Shown here piece by piece: positions 23,494-31,588 of a stretch of 54,773 bases of DNA (position 1 is the stretch's first letter; each line of letters begins with the position of its first letter). The position numbers were made by a program, and so were the translations under genes. A model generated the notes under the pieces. It was not told the origin of the DNA and did no database searches. It was given only the letters and a program-made list of their open reading frames with translations. The stretch is from Candidatus Peribacteria bacterium (lineage in GTDB: Bacteria; Patescibacteriota; Gracilibacteria; Peribacterales; Peribacteraceae), in contig JAQBQQ010000041.1 in NCBI GenBank assembly GCA_028286915.1, positions 1 through 54,773 of the forward strand, written 5' to 3'.

Positions 23494-24471
23494 ATGGATC
23501 TTCATCCGCATTGGGACTCGGCCGGCACGCAGGAACATGCTTCTCCAAAAGTATCCGTTCCCATTTTGCCGGATACAGCCGAGGCAGACATGCCACTTTC
23601 CGCCATACACAACACCCATGCATCCTTTGCCATCTCGCGACGGCCGGCCGCCATTACCGGCATTGCCATTGCTCTCACGCTGGGCCTTACCTACTGGCAC
23701 GGCTGGGATATGCTGAGCGATATTCCATTGCCATCACTGTCTTCCATTACCGGACAATTATTTGCCGGCTCGTCTTCCAGCCAGGCTCCGGCAGTTCATA
23801 CCATTAAAATATCCGCCACCGGCGTTGATCCTCAATCTCTCATTCTCTCTGCCGGCGATACGATGACATTTGTGAATGCGACAGAAATCCCCCACATTAT
23901 CGAAATTCCTGAACTCAAAGGCAGCGACGGTGCATATATTACATCGCCGCCTATTTTCCCCGGCTCGCAGGAAGTTATCCAAATTCCGGCAGGTACCACG
24001 CCGGGCTTGTATACGTACACGTCATCCACGGATTCCAGCGTTACCGGACAAATTCTTATCCAGTCGAATGCACCGGCTACTACGCCATCTGCCACCACTC
24101 CTGTCTCTTCGGCTGGCGGGCTACCTGCATCGTCCACGGTATCATCTTCATTTTCCAGTGAAACAGTCGTACTAAGCGGCGGCATATCTTCCTCTTCTGA
24201 GATAGGCAATACAGCAGCTGATCCCCTGCCTCAAAACCCCTACACGTCCGGATCGGATATTCAGCATCCATTTGATGCCAGCGGACAGCCGATTGCCAGC
24301 CTGTTTAATAGCGACGGGTCGCTCAAAACTTCCACAACAGGCACACTGCACAGTGGCGCCGGACCACGACCGACAAAAACAACTGACAGCGGTCCACAGG
24401 CCTGGATTGCTTTACTGTTAAGCATTGGCGCATTCCTGTGGTTTTCCCAGTCGTACAAAGCTGTTCGCTAG
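23494..24471 (+). CDS. Membrane-anchored cupredoxin-fold protein
   Basis: 325 residues. An N-terminal cytoplasmic stretch and a helix (about 50-68, AITGIAIALTLGLTYWHGW) lead to a beta domain at about 98-190 (HTIKISATGVDPQSLILSAG, TMTFVNATEIPHIIEIPE, GLYTYTSSTDSSVTGQILI) with the cupredoxin pattern. The Cys and second His/Met copper ligands are missing, so it is probably not a copper site. A Ser-rich linker and a C-terminal tail TTDSGPQAWIALLLSIGAFL then basic residues follow, similar in layout to the tail of the previous gene. Third gene of the operon. Confidence 0.7.
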   Translation: MDLHPHWDSAGTQEHASPKVSVPILPDTAEADMPLSAIHNTHASFAISRRPAAITGIAIALTLGLTYWHGWDMLSDIPLPSLSSITGQLFAGSSSSQAPAVHTIKISATGVDPQSLILSAGDTMTFVNATEIPHIIEIPELKGSDGAYITSPPIFPGSQEVIQIPAGTTPGLYTYTSSTDSSVTGQILIQSNAPATTPSATTPVSSAGGLPASSTVSSSFSSETVVLSGGISSSSEIGNTAADPLPQNPYTSGSDIQHPFDASGQPIASLFNSDGSLKTSTTGTLHSGAGPRPTKTTDSGPQAWIALLLSIGAFLWFSQSYKAVR

Positions 24472-24477
24472 ATTACC

Positions 24478-24499
24478 GGCTTTCATACAGGCGAAAGCC
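24478..24499. terminator. Hairpin between convergent genes
   Basis: GGCTTTC (24478-24484) and GAAAGCC (24493-24499), perfect 7-bp stem with an 8-nt loop, lying exactly between the stops of the convergent genes 23494 (+) and 24499 (-). Confidence 0.6.
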
Positions 24500-24948
24500 T
24501 ATTTGATATTCACAAATTTTTTCCCGGCCTGACTAAATGCCGGTGCCGCTTCTTTCATGTCCGGAAAAACACGATCTATAAACCAATACAAAACGACAGA
24601 TACCATTTTTCCAACTAACAGAAAAAATACCGATAACGGAAACTGCTCCCTAAAAAATGCTATTGCCAAGTGCGCGCCCTTCCACTTTCCCGGCATGTTG
24701 TACCATGACTGCGGATCCGCATACCATGAATGCAGCACGGTAAAGACCGGCACTTGCGACACATCAGCCAATAAAATCTTTACCGGAATAAAAAACCAGT
24801 GTCCTGTTTCCAGCCAGCTTTTACACTCAAACAGCGTAAGCAAAACAAACAAGGCAATTCCAAACGTACGGCTGAGTGCCGCCGTATATTCAAAACAAAA
24901 AAATATGACCGGCCATTTTTTACGTTGGGTTTTTTCAGGCCATCGCAT
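24499..24948 (-). CDS. Hypothetical membrane protein
   Basis: 149 residues with about three hydrophobic segments (FGIALFVLLTLFE; WFFIPVKILLADVSQVPVF; LSVFFLLVGKMVSVVLYWFI), a Lys/Arg-rich N-terminus and a HSWYADPQSWYNMPGKWKGA loop. Unknown family. A TATAAA lies 14 nt before the ATG. Stands alone between the surface operon and the pseudopilin gene. Confidence 0.6.
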   Translation of the reverse strand: MRWPEKTQRKKWPVIFFCFEYTAALSRTFGIALFVLLTLFECKSWLETGHWFFIPVKILLADVSQVPVFTVLHSWYADPQSWYNMPGKWKGAHLAIAFFREQFPLSVFFLLVGKMVSVVLYWFIDRVFPDMKEAAPAFSQAGKKFVNIK

Positions 24949-25094
24949 GATCAGATGGAAAATTTATACAGTGAGCCTAAGTGTTTCTGCCACTCCTTGC
25001 AAGCCGCTCTCCTGTTTAAATACCTGTCATATCATATATTCTCTTTTCATCTAGAGAAAAATGAAACAATTACCATTACTGTAACGCACATCCA

Positions 25095-25583
25095 ATGACA
25101 CATACGCCGCAATCTCTTATGAAATCCATCCGTTCATCGCAGACAGCAAAGCCCGGCTTCACACTGGTGGAACTTCTTATGGTTATTTCCATCATGGGCA
25201 TTCTTGCTTTCCTCGTTTTTTCCGCCATCAATCCTTCCAGGCAACTCGGCAAAGCGCGTGACGCCCAACGCAAATCTGATGTTCTTACCATTCTCATCGC
25301 ATTCTACCAGTACTCACTGGATCACGATGGCACACGCCCGGTGCAACTTCCTCTGGGTGTGGCAAATGCAAAAGGCATATGTAAATCCAGTGACGCCGTT
25401 TGCAATAACGGCATGAACCTTCGCAGCCTCACGGGAACCTATATCGCCAACCTTCCTGTAGATGCCCACGCAGCCGAATCGGGTACCGGTACCAGCTATT
25501 ATATTTACGCCCAGAGCGACAATCGTATTACTGTTTTCGCCCCGCTTGCCGAACAGGAATTTCCTATTCAAGCCAGCCGCTAG
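25095..25583 (+). CDS. Type IV pilin-like (pseudopilin) protein
   Basis: 162 residues. Class III signal KPGFTLVELLMVISIMGILA: cleavage after Gly with Glu at +5, followed by the pilin hydrophobic helix. The periplasmic part has the usual KARDAQRKSDVLTILIAFYQ helix and two cysteines (CKSSDAVC) of a small disulfide loop. Needs prepilin peptidase and an assembly ATPase, neither in this window. MTHTPQ (25095) and MKSIRSS (25119) are both possible starts. Confidence 0.88.
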   Translation: MTHTPQSLMKSIRSSQTAKPGFTLVELLMVISIMGILAFLVFSAINPSRQLGKARDAQRKSDVLTILIAFYQYSLDHDGTRPVQLPLGVANAKGICKSSDAVCNNGMNLRSLTGTYIANLPVDAHAAESGTGTSYYIYAQSDNRITVFAPLAEQEFPIQASR

Positions 25584-25632
25584 GCATACCGGACATGTCC
25601 CAATCTTCATATTATTTTAGACATATTTGCTC

Positions 25633-25638
25633 TACAAT
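25633..25638 (+). promoter_or_regulatory. -10 element of the 25645 gene
   Basis: TACAAT, 6 nt before the ATG at 25645, leaving no leader. It decides against the longer frame starting at 25627. Confidence 0.5.
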
Positions 25639-25644
25639 TTCCGT

Positions 25645-26145
25645 ATGCCCGCACTTTCAACCAACCCTGCCTCATATCGTCTCAACCATACTGCCCAGCT
25701 ATTTCTGCTCGCTGCTATAATTGGCTATGTAGCATGCATTATGCTTGCCCTTCTTTTTCATCAGACAATTCTTGACGGTGCAGCCATGAGTCTTTTTGTT
25801 TTGAATCCTTTTCTGGTAACCATTTACCGCAAAAGGACATCACCCGCACACGCATTTCAATTGCAGCGCATGGTGGCACTATGCGCCGGCTATCTCCTGC
25901 TCGCCGTTATGCTCTGGACCGGCATCCTGTACATAGTTACCGATATCTGGAAGCCTGATCATTACGTCTACACCATGGGCATGCCGTCTGTGACAACAAA
26001 ATTTATATTGCTGTTGCAGTTGCAGCTGCCCTGGGCTGCAGCCGGGCTTGTTGCGTCCATTATTGTTGCCTTACTGCCGGCCAAATGGTTTATCAAAAAA
26101 AATATGCCGGTCATCACGGACACACCGGCGGCGGATTCGATGTAA
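25645..26145 (+). CDS. Hypothetical four-helix membrane protein
   Basis: 166 residues from ATG 25645. Four hydrophobic segments (LFLLAAIIGYVACIMLALLF; GAAMSLFVLNPFLVTIY; MVALCAGYLLLAVMLWTGIL; LPWAAAGLVASIIVALLP) with a basic YRKRTSP loop. No family recognised. Its last 32 nt overlap the 3' end of the convergent SLH-CAP gene, which is unusual in this otherwise loosely packed region. Confidence 0.65.
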   Translation: MPALSTNPASYRLNHTAQLFLLAAIIGYVACIMLALLFHQTILDGAAMSLFVLNPFLVTIYRKRTSPAHAFQLQRMVALCAGYLLLAVMLWTGILYIVTDIWKPDHYVYTMGMPSVTTKFILLLQLQLPWAAAGLVASIIVALLPAKWFIKKNMPVITDTPAADSM

Positions 26146-27286
26146 TAGCCGTATCGTAATGCGTGGTGACATAAAACGTACCTTCCACTGCATCTACGGC
26201 AACTCCCATGCCAATAGCAGTAAATTCCTTGTTCATAATACTATTGTAGTGCGGCCGGGACTGCTTATCTTTCTCGGACATGTATGAATCGAAAGTAGGA
26301 CGCAGTGCAGTCAGAAAATTTTTCGTACAGTCTGTCTTGTTGCAACGGTACATGCCCCAGCCAATATTCTCCGAAAATGTTACCTTGTTCCTGTTCTCGA
26401 ACGACAGTCCCAGCTTTTCAAACCATTGCGTGATAAGCGGATAATCATAATAGAGCGTTTGACCTTCACGCTTATGCGATATGGAACCTTTCTCTTCCGC
26501 CTGCTTGGACCAGATGAATGCCGTGCGGTTTAACTGCTTGTCATACATATATGGTTCCAGATCTTCTTCCATACGCGAGCTGTTTATCCAGGAAAGCCAG
26601 ACACGCCGCACCTCCTCCATATCCACGCCGGGAATAGTATCTTCGGTAAAATAGTCGCAGTTGGCGGCCAGCATGGTCTCCGGATCACTGGATGATTGCG
26701 AACGTACCTGCACTCTTAACCTCCAGATCATCTCTGCCACTTCGGAACGCGTAAGTGTGCTCTGCGGAGTTTCCACGGAGGGCGGAAACAAATGACGCTT
26801 CCCCATTGCCTGAATAACCGGCACATACCATTGCTCGTTTTTTTTGGCAGCTGGCATATGTATGGTAAATGCCCGGGCAAGTACTGCCGATGCTTCCGCC
26901 ACATTCACTTTCTGAGCCGGCAAAAATGTGCCGTCCGGGTTCCCTTCCACAAATTTCTCTTTCACGCCGGCACAGACAAAACGCGCATACCAGGCATTGT
27001 CCGGCACATCAGAAAATTCCTTGAACGTGGTACTCGTGCATTTTTTAAGAACGGATTCATCACCGGCCGCCAGTATGACGATTTTCGTAAACTCCGCCCG
27101 GCTGAGTGCGCGACCTGGCCGGAAGAGACCGTCGGCGTAACCGGACATTATGCCTTCTTTCTTTACATATTCGATAGCTGTCGCATGTGAATCACTCGCA
27201 GACACATCGGTAAATATCATGTCTTTTGCTGACGCAGCTGGTAACCATACAACAAGCAGCAAGCCAAGACCCATACGTACGTTCAT
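26114..27286 (-). CDS. SLH-CAP surface protein
   Basis: 390 residues from ATG 27286. A signal peptide (MGLGLLLVVWLPAASA) is followed by three SLH modules: about 22-75 (AIEYVKKEGIMSGYADGLFR), about 80-135 (VKEKFVEGNPDGTFLPAQK), and a shorter third to about 190. A CAP/SCP-like domain covers about 220-385 (FSENIGWGMYR, RPHYNSIMNKEFTAIGMGVA, FYVTTHYD) with the CAP His/Glu-type residues. Bacterial CAP proteins are extracellular, of varied or unknown function; SLH modules would tether it to the wall. A TGGTATGCT extended -10 lies 9 nt upstream of the ATG. Confidence 0.85.
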   Translation of the reverse strand: MNVRMGLGLLLVVWLPAASAKDMIFTDVSASDSHATAIEYVKKEGIMSGYADGLFRPGRALSRAEFTKIVILAAGDESVLKKCTSTTFKEFSDVPDNAWYARFVCAGVKEKFVEGNPDGTFLPAQKVNVAEASAVLARAFTIHMPAAKKNEQWYVPVIQAMGKRHLFPPSVETPQSTLTRSEVAEMIWRLRVQVRSQSSSDPETMLAANCDYFTEDTIPGVDMEEVRRVWLSWINSSRMEEDLEPYMYDKQLNRTAFIWSKQAEEKGSISHKREGQTLYYDYPLITQWFEKLGLSFENRNKVTFSENIGWGMYRCNKTDCTKNFLTALRPTFDSYMSEKDKQSRPHYNSIMNKEFTAIGMGVAVDAVEGTFYVTTHYDTAITSNPPPVCP

Positions 27287-27384
27287 AGAAACCACAGCAT
27301 ACCAACTATTGATTACTTTTGCTGAGGAATGCAGAAACTCATGGAGTAACCGTGCAGCTGAATGCAAGCAGATACGGCAAAAGA

Positions 27385-27404
27385 AAAAGGCCCTAAGGCC
27401 TTTT
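27385..27404 (-). terminator. Terminator of the 27435 gene
   Basis: AAAAGGCC (27385-27392) and GGCCTTTT (27397-27404), 8-bp stem with a 4-nt loop. Read on the minus strand it is followed by further T-rich sequence. It separates the gene at 27435 from the SLH-CAP gene. Confidence 0.8.
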
Positions 27405-27434
27405 CTCCGCTCTGTTCTCCTCTCTCCCTGTTCC

Positions 27435-27782
27435 TCAGTTCAAAACAATGTGATGGCGCCGGGCCAGTGGTGCACTCCGCAAAAAATCTGTCGATACCGT
27501 TTTTACTGCCGCAGCGGAACGCATGGCTACATTTTTTACGGTCACCGTGCAGCCGAGTGACTGCAACCTGCTCTTTAACTGGCGGTGGGAAGTATCGCGC
27601 TTGAGCGCCCGGAGATAGACATGAATGTCCGACCGGCTTGGATACGTATGAACCCAACCGAGTAATTCTTCAATGTCATGTTCGCCGTCATGGGCGAGGC
27701 TTGCCGTGTTCAAATCTGACCAGTCAATAACTATACGCTGGGGCTTATTCAGGCGGCCGATGGAGGAGGTGGCTGTGTGCAT
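27435..27782 (-). CDS. Small hypothetical protein, STAS-like pattern
   Basis: 115 residues from ATG 27782. RIVIDWSDLNTASLAHDGEH, then DIHVYLRALKRDTSHRQLKS and LQSLGCTVTV, give an alternating strand-helix order that reminds me of STAS domains, but the match is weak. Cytoplasmic. The start is set by TACACT (27794-27789) just 6 nt before the ATG, with TTGATT 18 nt further upstream as a -35. Confidence 0.55.
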   Translation of the reverse strand: MHTATSSIGRLNKPQRIVIDWSDLNTASLAHDGEHDIEELLGWVHTYPSRSDIHVYLRALKRDTSHRQLKSRLQSLGCTVTVKNVAMRSAAAVKTVSTDFLRSAPLARRHHIVLN

Positions 27783-27788
27783 GTACGA

Positions 27789-27818
27789 AGTGTACACACG
27801 TACACCTTCGCAAATCAA
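27789..27818 (-). promoter_or_regulatory. Promoter of the 27435 gene
   Basis: TTGATT (27818-27813), an 18-nt spacer, TACACT (27794-27789), 6 nt, ATG. A clean example of the leaderless arrangement. Confidence 0.6.
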
Positions 27819-27916
27819 GAGCTGTCATCAGCTGCTATGTATACGCTGTTTTTTGTTATACAGAAGACAAGATATGGAATTTTGAAACAATTATGTATTC
27901 TTCAATGGAGTTGCTT

Positions 27917-28825
27917 TTATTCGTATGTGGTTTGCAATTCGCTTGTTGCATTCAGCGCTTTACGGCGTGTGTGGTACTGACAATTCAGCGAACATGTCCG
28001 TCTTGGCACATCTACTTCGCAGGTTGCACAAATGACTGCTTCCGTCCCGCATTCCAGACAGGCAACATGCTTATCACCGGGGTCGCCGCAGTGCGGACAT
28101 AACTTATAGCGGCTGGACGGTTCCAATTCCTGGTTCACCGCCACCCGGTGATCGAACACAAAACATTCACCTTCGAATGCGCGGTACGGACTTTCCTCCA
28201 GGTACTTTAGAATGCCGCCATCCAGCTGATACACATGCTGGTAGCCCTGTCGCCGCATTTCCAGCGCCGCCTTTTCGCAACGGATTCCACCCGTGCAATA
28301 CATCAGTATTTTTTTATCTTTGGGAATAGTACATTTTTGAACGAATGCCGGAAATTCGCTAAAGTGCGACAATTGCGGATCTATGGCATTTTTAAATTTC
28401 CCCAGAGCCGTTTCGTACGTATTGCGCGTATCCAGAAGAACGGCATCTTCCTGTTCCAGGATTGTATTCCATTCCGCCACAGGCAGGTGATCATTCTCTT
28501 TTACGCGGGGGTGCAGAGTGGGGTCGCCAATGGCTACAATCTCGTCGCGTACATCTACTTTATAACGCTTAAACGGACGGACATCGCATGTGCTGTCTTT
28601 AAATTCCAACTCACCGAATTCATCCACCAGTAGTTTTTTGAACATGCTGATGGTTTTGCCCTGGCCGGCCACCGTACCGTTTACCCCTTCGGGGGCAAGT
28701 AAAATAAGGCCGCACAGTTCCAGCACGTCGCCTTCATGACGCAAAAAATCACACAATGAAGGCAGTGTTTCCTCCGTAACGGGAAGAAATTTATAAAAAG
28801 ATGTCACGTACCAGGTACCGGGCAT
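27917..28825 (-). CDS. trhO: tRNA uridine(34) hydroxylase (rhodanese family)
   Basis: TrhO hydroxylates U34 of some tRNAs, the first step toward cmo5U/mo5U. 302 residues from ATG 28825. The N-terminal domain contains LILLAPEGVNGTVAG, the rhodanese domain contains YCTGGIRCEKAALEMRRQGY with the catalytic Cys, and there is HVYQLDGGILKYLE. A C-terminal Cys-rich module (LCPHCGDPGDKHVACLECG, CATCEVDVPRRTCSLNC) probably binds zinc. An upstream ATG at 28861 adds 12 residues not expected in the family; a CATACT hexamer 8 nt before 28825 supports the shorter form. Confidence 0.92.
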   Translation of the reverse strand: MPGTWYVTSFYKFLPVTEETLPSLCDFLRHEGDVLELCGLILLAPEGVNGTVAGQGKTISMFKKLLVDEFGELEFKDSTCDVRPFKRYKVDVRDEIVAIGDPTLHPRVKENDHLPVAEWNTILEQEDAVLLDTRNTYETALGKFKNAIDPQLSHFSEFPAFVQKCTIPKDKKILMYCTGGIRCEKAALEMRRQGYQHVYQLDGGILKYLEESPYRAFEGECFVFDHRVAVNQELEPSSRYKLCPHCGDPGDKHVACLECGTEAVICATCEVDVPRRTCSLNCQYHTRRKALNATSELQTTYE

Positions 28826-28861
28826 ATGCGGACAGTATGGGGAAAGTAAGCGGAGCGTCAA

Positions 28862-29076
28862 GAAGACTGCCTGCTTTTTGGGAAAGGAAAAGAGTCTCCT
28901 GTCTCATGTAATTGCTTAGCTCGGGAAGCCGCAGCCGTCTCATGCCTGCCGATCAATCTTTCATGCTCTTCCCGGCTGGTTGCTTTAGCCGCCGGGAGGA
29001 TGGTCTTTTCTCCTGATAATTTGATTATGGGCTGCCAATAGGCCGTGTTATACTAACCTATCATTCCATACACATC
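28862..29076. other. Structured divergent intergenic region
   Basis: 215 nt between trhO (-) and the P-type ATPase (+). It contains CGGGAAG pairing with a later CTTCCCGG (about 28921 and 28966-28973). A GC-rich stem follows immediately (CCCGGCT with AGCCGCCGGG, about 28969-28998) and then TTTTCTCC. A TATACT at about 29049 is the likely ATPase promoter. The folded section could be an untranslated leader or a small RNA. Confidence 0.4.
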
Positions 29077-30939
29077 ATGTTTTCCCGCTTGTCGCTTCGT
29101 TCACTGATTCCTGTATTTGTTCTGGCGGGCCTGGTTTTTGCCGGTATTTCCTTTTGGAGCGGCAGAGAAACTGTCACCGATACAATTCTGCTTTTCACTC
29201 TGGTGATCGGAGCTGCTCCTTTACTGTATGAAATTATCAAGTCCATTATGCGCGGACACTTTGGCGTGGACCTCATTGCCATTGTGGCGATTATCGGTTC
29301 CGTCCTGTTTCATCAGTATCTGGCTGGTACCGTCATTCTGCTGATGCTTTCCGGCGGCGAGGCGCTGGAATCGTTTGCTCTTCGGCGGGCGCGTAAGGAA
29401 CTTACATCACTACTGTCCAATGCGCCCACGGTCGCCCACAAAAAAACCGGTGATGACATTACAGACGTACCGGCTGAAGACATTCAGCCCGGTGACAGAA
29501 TTATTATCAAGCCCGGCGAAGTGATTCCCGTGGACGGACGTGTGGTGGCAGGGGCGGCCATGGTGGATGAATCGGCGCTCACCGGTGAGCCGTTGCCTGT
29601 CCAGAAACTGCGGCTGAGCGAGGTAATGAGTGGAAGTATTACCAAGGACAGCGTACTGGAAATAGAAGCACTGCGCCCGAGCAGTGAAAGTAAGTACCAG
29701 CGCATCATCAGATTGGTCCGCGAAGCCGAACAAAAAAAAGCGCCCTTCGTCCGCCTGGCCGACCGCTACAGCGTGTGGTTTACCAGCCTGACATTTATAC
29801 TGGCCGCCGGTGCCTGGCTGTTTACGCGTGACCCGGTACGGGCTCTGGCGGTACTGGTTGTGGCAACACCGTGTCCGTTAATCCTCGCAACGCCCATTGC
29901 ATTCGCCTCCGGCATTAGCAAGGCAGCCAGCCGCGGTATTATTGTAAAACACGGCGGCATTCTGGAAAAACTGGGCGAAGCGCGTTCGCTGGCATTTGAT
30001 AAAACAGGCACGCTCACTCTGGGTGAGCCGAGTGTGATGGACATTCACACATTCAATCATGTTCCGAAGGAGGATATTATCCGCTTTGCCGCATCGCTGG
30101 ACCAGCTGTCCACACACATACTGTCCAAATCACTTGTGCACTATGCGCAAACACAGGGCATAACACTCTTATACCCGGAAAATTTTGAAGAAACGCTCGG
30201 CAAAGGCGTACGCGGAGCCATCAATAGTCAAACATATTTGTTCGGCAGTTTAAAATATATGGAATCACAGCATATGCCTGTGACGGATGCCGAACGCGCA
30301 TTGCATGACGCCATGCAGGAAGAAGGAAATATGATTGTATTTCTGGCGAGTGAGACACAGGTGCTCGGCGCCATTACATTTGCCGACCATGTACGGCCCG
30401 GTGTAAAAAAACTGTTTGCAAACATGCGCGCATTGAGCATTCAAAAAATAGTCATGCTCACCGGCGACAGATGGACGCCGGCACTACGGGTGGCGGAAAG
30501 GGTTGGCATACCAGCCGAGAATGTCCGCGCGGAATTACTCCCGGAGGAAAAAGTACGCGAAGTGGAAAAACTGAAGAAGGAACTTTCGCCAGTGGTCATG
30601 GTGGGTGACGGCGTGAATGATGCGCCGGCCATTACCGCGGCGGACATTGGCATCGCCATGGGTGCCCGCGGCTCCACGGCCACGGCCGAAGCCGGCGATA
30701 TTGTGATTATGGTGGATCAGATAGAACGCGTTGGTGAAGCACTGCATATTGGTAATCGTGTCCTGGCCATTGCCAAGCAAAGTATTTTTATCGGCATCGG
30801 CCTGAGTGTTCTTCTCATGTTCCTGGCGGCATTCGGTTTTATCTCCCCGGTCTATGGCGCCTTGTTACAGGAAATAATTGACGTTCTGGTGATCTTCAAC
30901 GCACTGCGTGTGCTGCTGGTAAAGCCGGAGCTGAGTTAG
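29077..30939 (+). CDS. Heavy-metal P1B-type ATPase with TPC motif
   Basis: 620 residues, ATP-driven metal exporter in the cytoplasmic membrane. No N-terminal metal-binding domain. Actuator TGEP ([12 protein letters not shown]), phosphorylation loop DKTGT at about 308, VMLTGDRW, and [12 protein letters not shown] hinge motif. The transmembrane metal site reads [13 protein letters not shown] (around 264), i.e. TPC instead of the CPC of Cu/Zn pumps, as in the P1B-5-like group; the metal is therefore uncertain. The HP locus is changed ([10 protein letters not shown], Ile in place of Pro). A hydrophobic pair at the C-terminus ends the protein. TATACT lies 23-24 nt upstream. Confidence 0.94.
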   Translation: MFSRLSLRSLIPVFVLAGLVFAGISFWSGRETVTDTILLFTLVIGAAPLLYEIIKSIMRGHFGVDLIAIVAIIGSVLFHQYLAGTVILLMLSGGEALESFALRRARKELTSLLSNAPTVAHKKTGDDITDVPAEDIQPGDRIIIKPGEVIPVDGRVVAGAAMVDESALTGEPLPVQKLRLSEVMSGSITKDSVLEIEALRPSSESKYQRIIRLVREAEQKKAPFVRLADRYSVWFTSLTFILAAGAWLFTRDPVRALAVLVVATPCPLILATPIAFASGISKAASRGIIVKHGGILEKLGEARSLAFDKTGTLTLGEPSVMDIHTFNHVPKEDIIRFAASLDQLSTHILSKSLVHYAQTQGITLLYPENFEETLGKGVRGAINSQTYLFGSLKYMESQHMPVTDAERALHDAMQEEGNMIVFLASETQVLGAITFADHVRPGVKKLFANMRALSIQKIVMLTGDRWTPALRVAERVGIPAENVRAELLPEEKVREVEKLKKELSPVVMVGDGVNDAPAITAADIGIAMGARGSTATAEAGDIVIMVDQIERVGEALHIGNRVLAIAKQSIFIGIGLSVLLMFLAAFGFISPVYGALLQEIIDVLVIFNALRVLLVKPELS

Positions 30940-31071
30940 AGTAAATCCATTCGATAATAATTAGTTCGTTCATTTACCGCATCCCGGCTCTTGCCACCTT
31001 TCATTCCAGCCCTGTCATAATTAGCGACTGGCCCCGTCATAGATACTGTTATTACTTCCCCCTCTTTATCT

Positions 31072-31308
31072 ATGGCAACCGTTATCAATAATCCCTCGGA
31101 CACCGATTCTTCCGCCGTTGCATGGATTGTGGCCATTGTGGCTATTCTGGCCGTGGCAGGCATTGCCATATGGGCCGCCCAGGGAGCACCGTTCGCCACG
31201 CGTGCAACAACCACTCCAGGCGCAAATATTGATGTGAACGTTCCGGCCGTCAACCCGCCAACCACAAACCAGGGTGGCAATATCAATCCGGGAACTGTGA
31301 CCAAGTAA
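31072..31308 (+). CDS. Small membrane-anchored protein with Pro/Asn-rich tail
   Basis: 78 residues. One strong N-terminal helix (VAWIVAIVAILAVAGIAIWA) and an exported-type low-complexity tail rich in Thr, Pro, Asn and Gly (NVPAVNPPTTNQGGNINPGT). No family. Followed by a perfect terminator, which supports a real transcription unit. Confidence 0.6.
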   Translation: MATVINNPSDTDSSAVAWIVAIVAILAVAGIAIWAAQGAPFATRATTTPGANIDVNVPAVNPPTTNQGGNINPGTVTK

Positions 31309-31320
31309 GAATGGAATAAA

Positions 31321-31350
31321 AAAACCGGAGGCGTGAAGCCTCCGGTTTTT
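31321..31350. terminator. Bidirectional terminator
   Basis: AAAACCGGAGGC (31321-31332), a 5-nt loop and GCCTCCGGTTTTT (31338-31350): 12-bp perfect stem with A-run and T-run. It ends both the plus gene at 31072 and the minus gene at 31352. Confidence 0.92.
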
Positions 31351-31351
31351 A

Positions 31352-31546
31352 TCAGTGTAGTAAATCAATTGATTTCTGAATCCGCTCCCGCTCGTGTTCA
31401 TAGTCTTCCGCTTCCGGATACGTTATCACCAACCAGTTTTTCATAATGCCGTCACCCGGATTAAAATAAGAATACACGACGAGTGGAGTTCTTATGTTAT
31501 CGCCGGCGCGCCATAGATGACGATTTGGAAAACCGGTAACGGCCAT
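31352..31546 (-). CDS. Small hypothetical protein downstream of the APC permease
   Basis: 64 residues: an NRHLWRAGDNIRTPLVVYSY strand-like part and a charged C-terminal helix (PEAEDYEHERERIQKSIDLL). It lies 42 nt after the permease stop and directly before a bidirectional terminator, so it may be the last gene of that unit. No known family. Confidence 0.45.
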   Translation of the reverse strand: MAVTGFPNRHLWRAGDNIRTPLVVYSYFNPGDGIMKNWLVITYPEAEDYEHERERIQKSIDLLH

Positions 31547-31588
31547 ACGCAGTATTCACCGGTCCATAACACGGATAATTACGGAAAC

